Positions 12,972 to 21,319 of a stretch of 26,311 bases of DNA are shown here, in pieces. The notes under the pieces were generated by a model. That model worked only from the letters and a program-made list of their open reading frames with translations. It was not told the origin of the DNA and ran no database searches. Source of the stretch: Nanobdellati archaeon. GTDB lineage: Archaea > B1Sed10-29 > WALL01 > WAMD01. Location of the stretch: NCBI GenBank assembly GCA_015522495.1, contig WAMD01000004.1, positions 1 to 26,311 on the forward strand, read 5' to 3'. Positions within the stretch are counted from its first letter, which is position 1, and every line of letters begins with the position of its first letter. The position numbers and the translations under genes are program-made.

Positions 12972-13898
12972 ATGAAATGTAGTATTTGCGGAGAAGAGGC
13001 AGTAGTAGAAGTGAGATATGAAGGAAAAGCATACTGTGAAAAACACTTCATCGAAAGATTCAAGAGGAGAGTTAGAAAAACAATTGCAAAAACAAAAATG
13101 GTAAAGCCTGGGGAGACGATAGCAATTGCGTTGTCTGGTGGGAAGGATAGCACCACTGCCTTATACGTGTTGAAACCAATACTTGAAAAATGGAAATCAA
13201 AATTCTTTGCAATAACTATAGACCAAGGTATTCACGGATATGGAGACAAGTTAATAAGATTTTCAAAGAAGCTAACCAATGAACTCGGTGTAGAACATCA
13301 CATATACTCAATGAAGAATGAAATTGGGATTACAATAGACGACGTTGCTAACTTGAAAAGACCCAGAGCTGTATGCAGTTACTGCGGGGCATTTAGAAGG
13401 TGGATACTCAACAAAAAAGCTAGAGAGCTAGGTGCAGATAAAATAGTAATAGGACATAACCTAGACGATGAAGCACAAACTGCTTTGATGAATTTCATGC
13501 GTGGGGAGCTTAGTAGAACCGCTAGAATGGGACCTGAAATTGGTGTGATAAAAGACGATTTATTTGTCCCAAGAGTGAAACCGCTTAGGGAAATACCTGA
13601 AAGAGAAGTCAAACTGTTCGCATATCTCAAGGGCCTTTCCCCTGGCGATGAAGAGTGCCCGTACATAGGGGAAGCCTTTCGTAAGGAAATAAGAAAAGAA
13701 TTGAATGAACTAGAATCAAAGTTCCCAGGGACAAAATTCTCAATAGTCAGGTCAAATGACAAGCTGGCCAGCATACTTAAAGGTTATTATAAAGATATTG
13801 GAAAGCCGAACAGGTGCAGGATATGTGGAGAACTTACTGCTGGCGAAATCTGCCAAAAATGCAAATTCCTGGATGAACTAAGTAAACTAAAGAGCTAA
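12972..13898 (+). CDS. ttuA: tRNA-uridine 2-sulfurtransferase TtuA/Ncs6 family
   Basis: This is a 308-residue enzyme. An N-terminal zinc-finger half-site CSICG (3-7) with YCEKH (21-25) is followed by the PP-loop ATP-binding motif LSGGKDST (54-61). CSYCG (C135, C138) with C229 in EECPYIG is the expected 4Fe-4S set. A C-terminal zinc ribbon CRICGELTAGEICQKC completes the protein. The family adenylates tRNA uridine and inserts sulfur delivered by a ubiquitin-like carrier: TtuA acts at U54 in thermophiles, Ncs6/NcsA at wobble U34. Sequence alone does not decide the position. The start at 12972 is chosen over the ATG at 12924, because GGTGGA lies just upstream and homologues begin at the first zinc finger. 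Confidence 0.88.
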   Translation: MKCSICGEEAVVEVRYEGKAYCEKHFIERFKRRVRKTIAKTKMVKPGETIAIALSGGKDSTTALYVLKPILEKWKSKFFAITIDQGIHGYGDKLIRFSKKLTNELGVEHHIYSMKNEIGITIDDVANLKRPRAVCSYCGAFRRWILNKKARELGADKIVIGHNLDDEAQTALMNFMRGELSRTARMGPEIGVIKDDLFVPRVKPLREIPEREVKLFAYLKGLSPGDEECPYIGEAFRKEIRKELNELESKFPGTKFSIVRSNDKLASILKGYYKDIGKPNRCRICGELTAGEICQKCKFLDELSKLKS

Positions 13899-13900
13899 TC

Positions 13901-13906
13901 AAAAAA
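13901..13906 (-). terminator. Possible T-run terminator of gatD
   Basis: A six-T run on the minus strand lies 13-18 bases past the gatD stop in the 20-base space before the convergent ttuA end. It is a bare U-tract with no hairpin. Confidence 0.3.
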
Positions 13907-13918
13907 GAATGGATGGCA

Positions 13919-15220
13919 TCACATCGGTGTATATATACTTCTATTGCTGATCTCCCCAGATATATTCTCAAGCATTTTATTTTTAACCTCCTCTAGACTT
14001 AGATCATGACCCAGCAACCATCCCAACTTGACTAATGCAGTCTCTGATAGCATATCCTCCAAGTACACAACTCCTGCGTTACTTAGCTTTCTCAGGTTTG
14101 CATAAACACTTGGGTGTACTCTTCCGAATACGCATTGACTTGTCATACCAACAAAAACGCCTTCACTCAATGCCCTTTCAATAGATGGGAGAAGGGTAAA
14201 AGATTTATCGTTTACAGATACGTGCCCGAGTCCAGTGCCCTCAATTACTATTCCTTTATACCCTTTATCAACTAAAAAATCTATCAATTCATGTGAAAAG
14301 TTTGGATGTACTTTCACAAGAGCGGTCTTTGGTTCAAATTTGACGTCTGCTGTTGGTGAGGTGTCTCTCCTCCTGGGAACCCATGGTGCAACACTTGCTT
14401 TCCCATCCCATGAGATTTTAGCAGCGTAGTCATCGTTCACTGGTTTAAATGCATCTCGCCTACTGGTATGTAACTTCCTTGCCCTTGTCCCCCTTATCAA
14501 AGCAGTGGACTCATCACTCACTGTGTCGTGCATACCAACAAAAACACCAGATATATCTAGCTTAGCACCTCTAAAACCGTTTAGCAAATTCAAGAATGCA
14601 TCTGAACTTGGCCTATCACTAGACCTCTGAGATCCAACAAGTATAACTGGTTTACCCAAATCCTCTATCATAAAACTCAACGCAGATGCTGTGTAATGTA
14701 GAGTATCCGTCCCATGTGCTATCACAACTCCATAGCTATTCTCAAGTTGTTTTACGGTCTCTCTAGCTAGTTTCTGCCAATCCTTGTAATTCATATCCTC
14801 GCTCATTTTATTAAAGAAAAAATCTGCTTTAACATTTGCTTCATCAAAAAGCTCAGGAACAGATAAAACCAAATCTTCCTCTGTGAAACCTGCAGATACC
14901 CCACCAGTTTCATAATCAACCCGGCTAGCGATGGTCCCACCTGTGTGGATTAAAGTAACTGTAGGTAAATCAGGATTGTGTGGTATTTTCACTTCTTTTT
15001 TTGGTTTTTTTCTCTTTTCAATAAGTTTGATCTCTACGTTCTTAAAATCTATGCCAACATTATACCCAGAGTCCAGTTTTATGACAATATGATTTGGATT
15101 TCCTTCAGGCCTAGGTAATAATACACCTTCCCATACCTCGTCTCCACGCTTTATCCTAACTCTATCTCCTATACCTATCCCCTTCTCCTTCAGTGCTTTG
15201 TTTATTCGCGTTGAGTACAT
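13919..15220 (-). CDS. gatD: Glu-tRNA(Gln) amidotransferase subunit D
   Basis: This is a 433-residue archaeal GatD, the asparaginase-like subunit that frees ammonia from an amide donor so that GatE can convert Glu-tRNA(Gln) to Gln-tRNA(Gln). An N-terminal beta-barrel of about 80 residues (GDRVRIKRGDEVWEGVLLPRPEG) distinguishes it from plain asparaginase. The catalytic blocks follow: LIHTGGTIASR (90-100), AHGTDTLHYTASAL (168-181), VGSQRSSDRPSSD (195-207) and the Lys-containing RARKLHTSRRDAF. GatE is not adjacent, which is a little unusual. It lies 8 bases downstream of the UMP kinase stop and is probably co-transcribed with it. Confidence 0.95.
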   Translation of the reverse strand: MYSTRINKALKEKGIGIGDRVRIKRGDEVWEGVLLPRPEGNPNHIVIKLDSGYNVGIDFKNVEIKLIEKRKKPKKEVKIPHNPDLPTVTLIHTGGTIASRVDYETGGVSAGFTEEDLVLSVPELFDEANVKADFFFNKMSEDMNYKDWQKLARETVKQLENSYGVVIAHGTDTLHYTASALSFMIEDLGKPVILVGSQRSSDRPSSDAFLNLLNGFRGAKLDISGVFVGMHDTVSDESTALIRGTRARKLHTSRRDAFKPVNDDYAAKISWDGKASVAPWVPRRRDTSPTADVKFEPKTALVKVHPNFSHELIDFLVDKGYKGIVIEGTGLGHVSVNDKSFTLLPSIERALSEGVFVGMTSQCVFGRVHPSVYANLRKLSNAGVVYLEDMLSETALVKLGWLLGHDLSLEEVKNKMLENISGEISNRSIYTPM

Positions 15221-15228
15221 TAAACCAC

Positions 15229-15906
15229 CTAATCCCTAATTAACGTACCCCTAAACTTTTTACCAGATATAATCTTTCTTAAGTTGTTTAAGTCTTTTCC
15301 ATTTGCTATGATAACCTCTATGTTTGATCTTTCTGCAATTTTAGCAGCCAGAAGATCAAAAACAAAATGCTCTCTAGCTCCCCTGGAATCATACTTGGAT
15401 GCCATCTTAACTAACTGGGAATGTGTCATCCTAGGGATTAGCTTTGCTTTTGGATTTTTGGCAGGATCAGAATCATATATCCCATCAACCGTTGTAAGGT
15501 TTATCAGTTTAGCTCCTAATGCCTCCGAAAGTAGGACAGACACTGCGTTTGTCGTGTGACCTGGAACTGTTCCACCCATAACAGGGATTCCACCTGACCT
15601 GGATATAACTACTGCCTCATCCACACTCTCTGGTATAATTGGCCATGCCTTCATGGACAAGGCTAGTAACTTTGCATTTAGTCTAGAGGCCGTGATACCA
15701 AGCAAGTCTTGGTAGTATGGGGATATACCAACAGCTCTGGCTAGGTCCACATATGCACCTGCAGTTTTGCCCCCACCTGTAACAAAGGCCAATCTATACC
15801 TTTTTAAACCAGATACGATAGAATTTATTCCATGGACATATGCCTTGAACTCTCTCTGGTTGGTATGGAATAGCGATCCACTCAGTTTTATCACTAAATT
15901 CTTCAT
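15229..15906 (-). CDS. pyrH: Uridylate kinase (archaeal UMP kinase)
   Basis: This is a 225-residue amino-acid-kinase-fold enzyme that phosphorylates UMP to UDP in pyrimidine synthesis. Motifs are LVIKLSGSLF (4-13), VTGGGKTAGAYVDLAR (42-57), GGTVPGHTTNAVSVLL and TTVDGIYDSDP. The length and the GGTVPGHTTNAV segment are characteristic of the archaeal, GTP-insensitive UMP kinases rather than of bacterial PyrH. The ATG at 15906 lies about 27 bases after a TATA box (15929-15938), so the transcript is probably leaderless. gatD follows 8 bases later. Confidence 0.92.
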   Translation of the reverse strand: MKNLVIKLSGSLFHTNQREFKAYVHGINSIVSGLKRYRLAFVTGGGKTAGAYVDLARAVGISPYYQDLLGITASRLNAKLLALSMKAWPIIPESVDEAVVISRSGGIPVMGGTVPGHTTNAVSVLLSEALGAKLINLTTVDGIYDSDPAKNPKAKLIPRMTHSQLVKMASKYDSRGAREHFVFDLLAAKIAERSNIEVIIANGKDLNNLRKIISGKKFRGTLIRD

Positions 15907-15907
15907 A

Positions 15908-15913
15908 GTATAT
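15908..15913 (+). promoter_or_regulatory. TATA box of aRF1 (leaderless)
   Basis: TATATC on the plus strand is centred about 25-28 bases before the GTG/ATG cluster at 15936-15945. It overlaps the initiation region of the opposing pyrH promoter. Confidence 0.5.
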
Positions 15914-15928
15914 CTTACTCACAAGTGG

Positions 15929-15938
15929 TTTAAAAGTG
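15929..15938 (-). promoter_or_regulatory. TATA box of pyrH-gatD (leaderless)
   Basis: The minus strand reads CTTTTAAACC, centred about 27 bases before the pyrH ATG. It overlaps the start of the aRF1 gene, so the two promoters are interleaved. Confidence 0.6.
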
Positions 15939-17150
15939 ATGATGATGACAGGACTAAAGGATTATGAATTCAAGAAGATGCTCCGATTTTTATCTAGCGT
16001 TCGCGGTCAAGGCACTGAACTAATAACTATATACATACCCCCAGATTACAACATAGCCGAGGTCAGCAATAAGTTGAGAGGGGAATACTCCCAAGCAGAA
16101 AACATTAAATCAAAACAGACAAGAAAAAATGTCCTGGGAGCAATAGAAAGAATCCTTCAGGCATTAAAGCAGTGGAAAAAACCACCTAAGAACGGTCTTG
16201 CCATATTCTGTGGGAATGTATCTGACCAACCAGGAGTTAGTAACATAAAGCTATTCGTGCTTGAACCACCAAAACCAGTTCAAATACAACTATACCGATG
16301 TGATTCGTCTTTCTTTTTGGAACCATTAACGGACATGCTTGAACCAGAAGTGGTGTATGGTATAGTTACAATTGATAGAAGGGAAGCCACACTCGCCTTC
16401 TTGAAGGGAAAAAGAGTTGAGATAATAAAAAATCTGCAATCGAATGTTCCAGGGAAGCACAGGGCGGGTGGGCAGTCATCAGTGCGTTTTGAAAGGCTCA
16501 TTGAAATCGCTGCTCACGAGTGGTTCAAAAAAATAGGAGATATGGCAAACCAGTATTTCTCTCCCCAGGAAGTCAAGGGAGTTATTGTAGGAGGTCCAGG
16601 TCCCACCAAGAATTACTTCATCAACGGTGATTATATAAACAATGTCGTAAAAGACAAAATTGTTGGCGTAGTTGATACAAGCTATACAGATGAGTTCGGG
16701 ATAAGGGAAGTACTCGAAAAATCAGGGGAAATAATGAAAGAACTAGGAGTGGTAAAAGAAAGAAAATTGATATCTGAATTCATAAAAAGGATATCAACAG
16801 ATGGTTTGGCAACATATGGAGAAGGTGAAGTTAGACAGGCTTTAATGGAGGGTAAAGCTGAAACACTGCTTATATCAGAAAAACTGACGTGGTTGAGAGT
16901 AACAATGAAATGCCCTCAATGTGGGTATAAGGAGAAGATAACAGTTAAAGGTGAAAACCTCCCCACCAAATTATGCCCTAAATGTAATACTCCAATGCAA
17001 CCAGTTGAAGAAGAAGATGTAATTGAAGAACTCGCAAAACTTGCAGAGACAAGTGGAGCAAAAGTAGAGGTAATATCCACAGATACTCCAGAAGGAAAAC
17101 AGTTTTATGAAGGTTTTGGGGGTATAGGAGCATTGCTTAGGTATAAGTGA
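15939..17150 (+). CDS. prf1: Peptide chain release factor aRF1
   Basis: This is a class I release factor of about 403 residues that reads all three stop codons. NIKS (about 55-58, in AENIKSKQT) and the YxCxxxF element (LYRCDSSFF) form the stop-codon recognition domain. GGQ (about 177-179, in KHRAGGQSSVRFERL) triggers peptide release. A C-terminal zinc ribbon has CPQCGYKEK and CPKCNTPM. The start is ambiguous: GTG at 15936 is followed by three ATG codons. I use 15939, as the TATA box at 15908 predicts initiation at about 15937. TruD follows 55 bases later. Confidence 0.96.
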   Translation: MMMTGLKDYEFKKMLRFLSSVRGQGTELITIYIPPDYNIAEVSNKLRGEYSQAENIKSKQTRKNVLGAIERILQALKQWKKPPKNGLAIFCGNVSDQPGVSNIKLFVLEPPKPVQIQLYRCDSSFFLEPLTDMLEPEVVYGIVTIDRREATLAFLKGKRVEIIKNLQSNVPGKHRAGGQSSVRFERLIEIAAHEWFKKIGDMANQYFSPQEVKGVIVGGPGPTKNYFINGDYINNVVKDKIVGVVDTSYTDEFGIREVLEKSGEIMKELGVVKERKLISEFIKRISTDGLATYGEGEVRQALMEGKAETLLISEKLTWLRVTMKCPQCGYKEKITVKGENLPTKLCPKCNTPMQPVEEEDVIEELAKLAETSGAKVEVISTDTPEGKQFYEGFGGIGALLRYK

Positions 17151-17161
17151 AAGGCCGAAAG

Positions 17162-17171
17162 GAATTTAAAC
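17162..17171 (+). promoter_or_regulatory. TATA box of truD
   Basis: GAATTTAAAC lies 35-44 bases before the TruD ATG, so a short leader of about 12 bases is predicted. No strong ribosome binding site is visible. Confidence 0.45.
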
Positions 17172-17205
17172 AAGCTGATAAAACGGTAGAAAGCTGGCGA
17201 AGTAA

Positions 17206-18342
17206 ATGTATAAAATTGAAAGACCCCAGGACTTTATTGTGGAGGAAATAACTCCAGATGGGACTGTGCTCGAAGTTGGGAAAGATTGGAAATTTGAGGG
17301 AAGTACTGGTGAACACCTAATCTGCGTTTTAGAAAAAATCAACTGGGATACCAACAAAGCAATAAAATTTATATCTCGGCAGTTACATGTGTCCAGAAAG
17401 AGGATAGGATTTGCAGGGACAAAGGATAAGTGGGCTTGGACATCCCAACGGATAAGTATCTGGGGAATAAAAGAAGAAGACGTTCAAAAAATAAAATTAA
17501 AAGATATCCAGGTAAAGCCACTAGCGTATGGGGATAGGATAAACCTAGGTGACCTGTGGGGAAATAGGTTTACAATAAAATCCAAGGATATGGGATTGAA
17601 AACAGGTGAACTCGCAGAAAATCCACCTAGGGATATCCCAAATTATTTTGGTATACAAAGATTTGGGGAAAAAAGGCCTGTTACACACCTTGTAGGAAAA
17701 GCAATTGTGAAGGAGGATTTAGAAAAAGCGGTGAAAACTTATCTTGCGTGGATAGGGCCAGGAGAAAGGGATGAAACTAAAGAAGCAAGAGCTAAACTTG
17801 CAGAGGACTGGGACTGGAAAAAAGCATTAAGTTACTTCCCAAACCAACTTTCGTATGAAAGAACACTCCTTCAACACCTAGCAAACCACCCTAGGGATTA
17901 TGCAAATGCACTGCGAAAGCTACCAAGGAATTTACTAAAAATGTTTGTCCACGGTTATCAAAGCGTCTTGTTTAACAAGTACCTAGCTATTAGAATTGAG
18001 TCCCTGGGATTGGGAGAGAACGAGGGGGATATAATAATAAACGATAAAATAACTGGCCCATTGTATGGATATAGCATGAAGTTAGCAGGTGGAAAACCCG
18101 GAGAAATAGAAAAGGACATACTAAAATCAGAGGGATTAGAGTTAACTGATTTTAAGATAAAGAGTTTACCAGAGGCTTCGAGTAAAGGAGCTAGGAGACC
18201 AATAGTCTCAGTGGTATACAACTTCAACGCAACCAATGACTCTATCACGTTTAAACTTGAAAAGGGATGTTACGCAACTACGGTCTTAGATTTTATATTT
18301 GGAAATAAGCCGTTCACAGGAAACGGTGGAAGTGGACCATAA
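17206..18342 (+). CDS. truD: tRNA pseudouridine(13) synthase TruD
   Basis: This is a 378-residue TruD-family pseudouridine synthase. The catalytic block FAGTKDKWAWTSQ (69-81) contains the active-site Asp (D74). The family signature NYFGIQRFG (146-154) follows. The C-terminal part KGARRPIVSV and CYATTVLDFIF contains the final conserved segments. Bacterial TruD and eukaryotic Pus7 modify U13 of tRNA, and archaeal members can also modify U35. The N-terminus DFIVEEI is a family feature, supporting the start at 17206. It is separated from the convergent leuS by 107 bases containing a C/D box sRNA. Confidence 0.95.
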   Translation: MYKIERPQDFIVEEITPDGTVLEVGKDWKFEGSTGEHLICVLEKINWDTNKAIKFISRQLHVSRKRIGFAGTKDKWAWTSQRISIWGIKEEDVQKIKLKDIQVKPLAYGDRINLGDLWGNRFTIKSKDMGLKTGELAENPPRDIPNYFGIQRFGEKRPVTHLVGKAIVKEDLEKAVKTYLAWIGPGERDETKEARAKLAEDWDWKKALSYFPNQLSYERTLLQHLANHPRDYANALRKLPRNLLKMFVHGYQSVLFNKYLAIRIESLGLGENEGDIIINDKITGPLYGYSMKLAGGKPGEIEKDILKSEGLELTDFKIKSLPEASSKGARRPIVSVVYNFNATNDSITFKLEKGCYATTVLDFIFGNKPFTGNGGSGP

Positions 18343-18372
18343 CTATTATTATGCATGCATTCAATAAAAGAT

Positions 18373-18434
18373 TGGGTAAATGATGATATGAACAACCACT
18401 GATGAATGATGACTGAACCCTGCACTGATACCCA
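18373..18434 (+). ncRNA. C/D box sRNA with two guides
   Basis: This is a complete archaeal C/D sRNA: terminal stem TGGGTA (18373-18378) with TACCCA (18429-18434), C box ATGATGA (18380-18386), 12-base guide (18387-18398), D' box CTGA (18399-18402), 3-base spacer, C' box ATGATGA (18406-18412), 12-base guide (18413-18424), and D box CTGA (18425-18428). Both guides have identical, canonical length. By the N+5 rule the predicted sites are the U in UGGU-U-GUUC and the G in UGCA-G-GGUUCAG. These resemble 23S rRNA around E. coli U2552 (A-loop) and G2581, each with one internal mismatch to the consensus that I remember. No clear own promoter is visible; it may be processed from the truD transcript. 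Confidence 0.85.
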
Positions 18435-18449
18435 TACGCTGTTGTGTAG

Positions 18450-21164
18450 TCACTCTAAGTACACTCCTGGCTTCCCAGGTATTGCAAACCTTCTCTTGTT
18501 CATTGGATCATAACTGTCATTTATATGCAATTCAAGCCCAGTGTCCTTTTCTATGTGATCTTTCATTTCGGTTAACGCCTGTACTTCATCTATCTTAACA
18601 AATGAATTAGTTAATCTTTCCTTCATTGCTTTCTTAACAAATGCTGCGACAGCTTTTTTATCATCATAGGATTTTATGAAATCAGATAATTTCTGACCAG
18701 CATTCAACTTTTCTATTACTTCATACATCCATTCAGGAGCAGTGTACACGTACAGCTTTGAATAATTCTCCTTTGAGACTTTAAGAATGTTCTTTACATC
18801 ACTTATGAGCCTCTCCACATAATCTGCCTTTGCCACAACTGTTTCATCTACTTTTGCACCTGTGGGCCATGGCTGCAGTGACACATATCCAGAGCCAATC
18901 TTGTTCCAGTACTCTTCACACGTATGTGGGATAATGGGACTCAAAGCAATTAACCAATCTCTCATTATCCCTTTGACTGCTGGTTTGTAATCTCCAATCC
19001 CTTTAAACTTCCGAATGTCATTTAGAACGTTAAAAAACAATTCAATAATGACATCTCTGAACTTCAAATCATTGTATAGCTTGTCTGCTCTTTCTAACCG
19101 TGAGTGGAACATATGATACAACCAATTGTTTGTATCTGGATTAACGTCAATAGAAGAATCAATTATTTCCCTAAACTCATCTAGTTTTTTCTTTACTGTA
19201 GATACATCCTTTTCCCTCCAGTCTAGGACACTATCCAAGTCAGCTGCAGACAATATGTACAACCTAAAAAGATCCGCTGTGTACCTATTCGATATCTCTG
19301 CCAAGGGAATTACATTTCCCTTCGACTTTGACATCTTTGCCCCTTCCATTATGAGCATCTCATTCAGGGATATACCCCTAGGCCATGCTTCCTCAGGGAA
19401 TATTGCTATATGATGCATTATGAAAAAGGTTAAATGGTTGCTTATATGTGCTGGAGCTGTGTGCCTAAGGTCATTTGGGTACCAATATAAAAACTCTTTC
19501 CTTAATTCCTCCCACTCTGGTTTTGGTTTACCTTTACCCAAGAAAACGTAGTCCAACATTTCTATACTTGGTTCTAAATCTTTTTCTCTTATCTTGTTGG
19601 CAATAGTGTAAAAGGCCATGTATATTGTTGAGTCGGACAGAGATTCTATAATCCAGTCCTTATCAAAAGGTAAGGGAGTACCTAATCCTCTTCTCCTAGC
19701 ACAAGGTCGTTGATGTAGCCAGTCTATAGTATCGTGAAACATTCTCCTGTATTTTGCAGGATAAATGAACATCTTGTCAACCCATTCGTGAGCTTTCTTT
19801 TTCCATTCTTCACTTGAATAATCGATAAACCATTGATCTCTCAACACAGCAACTATGACCTTATTTCCACTTCTAGTCACTGCTTTCCTAGATGTCTCGT
19901 AAAACACATCCGCTAGGTTATTCTCCTTCATCCACACTTTTACTTCATCTTTTATTTGATTAATTTTCATTCCTGCAAACTGCCTGCATCTTTCATTCAG
20001 GACGCCTTTATAGAATTCCTCTTTGTATATGGTTTTGGTTGCTTCTTCCAGTCTCTCATCAGTTTGATCTTTTATCCCCATCTCTTCACATACTTCCTTT
20101 GCAGGGATGCTGTGACCAGGTATATCTATTATGGTTATCGGCTGAACTTCTTTGTACTTACCTTCTTTCCAAAGATCATACAAAGCGATATAGTCATATG
20201 GTGCATGTGCTGGGACACTATACACAACACCTGTTGCGTTATCTGGGTCAACAAAATTAGCTGGTAGTATTGGCACTTTAAAGTCAAGTATCTCAATATA
20301 CTTGTCAATGAAATAACTCCCAGGTACCTCATCCACAACTTCCACATTATCCCTCTGATACATTAGCTTTTCGGCAGCTTCCTTTGATATATACCAAATC
20401 TCGTTTCCAACCTTTGCTTTAACATAAGTCGCGTCTGGATTTATCCACAAGTTCGTGATACCAAATATGGTTTCAGGTCTAAGGGTTGAAGCAACTAGGT
20501 AACCATCCTCAAACTTGAATTTTATAGCTGTAAACTCCATTACAGAAACTTTGTTTAAGTCCCCATCTTTTATATCATCTTCTCCAACAGCACTCTCATC
20601 AGCTGGGCTATACAATACTGGATGCTCTCCCTTAACTAGGAGCCCCTTTTCTTTCAGCTTGTGATACTGCCACTCAACAAACTTTTGGTATACCCTCTCT
20701 CCTGTATTAAACTTCCTCCTCCAATCTATGCTAAAACCAAGGCTCTTGAAATCCTGTATTATATGAGAAGAAAAAAATTCTGCAATCTCCTTAGGATCTT
20801 TGAATTTTTTCACAACTTTCTCGGCTTCTTCTTTAGGCACATACAAAGCCGCATAATCAATGTACTGTTTTATCTTCTTTTCATCACCAGCTGTTATCCT
20901 ATCTGCAACAGCCAATACAGGTGTCCCAGTTAGATGGAAGGCCATCGGCCAGAGGACATTATAACCCTTTAACCTCTTGTACCTTGCTATTACATCACCT
21001 ATTGCATATGTCCTTCCATGGCCTATATGCAAGGGGGCGTTAACATATGGATATGGGACTGTCAAATAAAACTTAGGTTTTGATTCATCTATTTTAGGCT
21101 CAAATATCCTATCACTTTCCCAATTATCCTGCCACTTTTTTTCCACATCAGCCCAATTAACCAT
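18450..21164 (-). CDS. leuS: Leucyl-tRNA synthetase
   Basis: This is a 904-residue archaeal/eukaryotic-type class I synthetase. The HIGH motif is in PLHIGHGRTYAIGD (HIGH at 46-49). The CP1 editing domain contains STLRPETIFGITNLWINPDA. The tryptophan-rich WFIDYSSEEWK block precedes KMSKSKGN (about residue 610-617). The C-terminal extension ends ELHINDSYDPMNKRRFAIPGKPGVYLE, as in archaeal LeuRS. I use the ATG at 21164 because the GTG at 21173 would overlap the preceding small ORF, and GGTGAG is 5 bases ahead of the ATG. It is the last gene of an alaS - small ORF - leuS operon. Confidence 0.97.
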   Translation of the reverse strand: MVNWADVEKKWQDNWESDRIFEPKIDESKPKFYLTVPYPYVNAPLHIGHGRTYAIGDVIARYKRLKGYNVLWPMAFHLTGTPVLAVADRITAGDEKKIKQYIDYAALYVPKEEAEKVVKKFKDPKEIAEFFSSHIIQDFKSLGFSIDWRRKFNTGERVYQKFVEWQYHKLKEKGLLVKGEHPVLYSPADESAVGEDDIKDGDLNKVSVMEFTAIKFKFEDGYLVASTLRPETIFGITNLWINPDATYVKAKVGNEIWYISKEAAEKLMYQRDNVEVVDEVPGSYFIDKYIEILDFKVPILPANFVDPDNATGVVYSVPAHAPYDYIALYDLWKEGKYKEVQPITIIDIPGHSIPAKEVCEEMGIKDQTDERLEEATKTIYKEEFYKGVLNERCRQFAGMKINQIKDEVKVWMKENNLADVFYETSRKAVTRSGNKVIVAVLRDQWFIDYSSEEWKKKAHEWVDKMFIYPAKYRRMFHDTIDWLHQRPCARRRGLGTPLPFDKDWIIESLSDSTIYMAFYTIANKIREKDLEPSIEMLDYVFLGKGKPKPEWEELRKEFLYWYPNDLRHTAPAHISNHLTFFIMHHIAIFPEEAWPRGISLNEMLIMEGAKMSKSKGNVIPLAEISNRYTADLFRLYILSAADLDSVLDWREKDVSTVKKKLDEFREIIDSSIDVNPDTNNWLYHMFHSRLERADKLYNDLKFRDVIIELFFNVLNDIRKFKGIGDYKPAVKGIMRDWLIALSPIIPHTCEEYWNKIGSGYVSLQPWPTGAKVDETVVAKADYVERLISDVKNILKVSKENYSKLYVYTAPEWMYEVIEKLNAGQKLSDFIKSYDDKKAVAAFVKKAMKERLTNSFVKIDEVQALTEMKDHIEKDTGLELHINDSYDPMNKRRFAIPGKPGVYLE

Positions 21165-21165
21165 T

Positions 21166-21315
21166 CTACTCACCCATCTCTTTCTTCATGCGTTTTATAT
21201 CTGCTTTCAAGGTTTTAACGAATTTAAGTACATGATCTGGATCAGAGTTTACTCTATCAGCAGCGTCCTCTAGGTAATAAGTCCTAACTCTTTTTTTCAT
21301 AAATTCATCACTCAT
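21166..21315 (-). CDS. Uncharacterised 49-residue protein between alaS and leuS
   Basis: This small ORF was found by reading the 155-base gap. It begins MSDEFMKKRVRTYYLEDAAD and ends KRMKKEMGE. The whole chain looks helical and amphipathic, strongly charged with a basic C-terminal half; there are no cysteines, membrane segments or known motifs. Its ATG lies 4 bases upstream of the alaS stop region's end (gap of 4 bases), and its TAG is 1 base before the leuS ATG. That spacing is typical of a translated operon gene, and GGTGATA lies ahead of its ATG. I do not recognise a family. The position suggests a role with translation, but function is unknown. Confidence 0.65.
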   Translation of the reverse strand: MSDEFMKKRVRTYYLEDAADRVNSDPDHVLKFVKTLKADIKRMKKEMGE

Positions 21316-21319
21316 ATTA

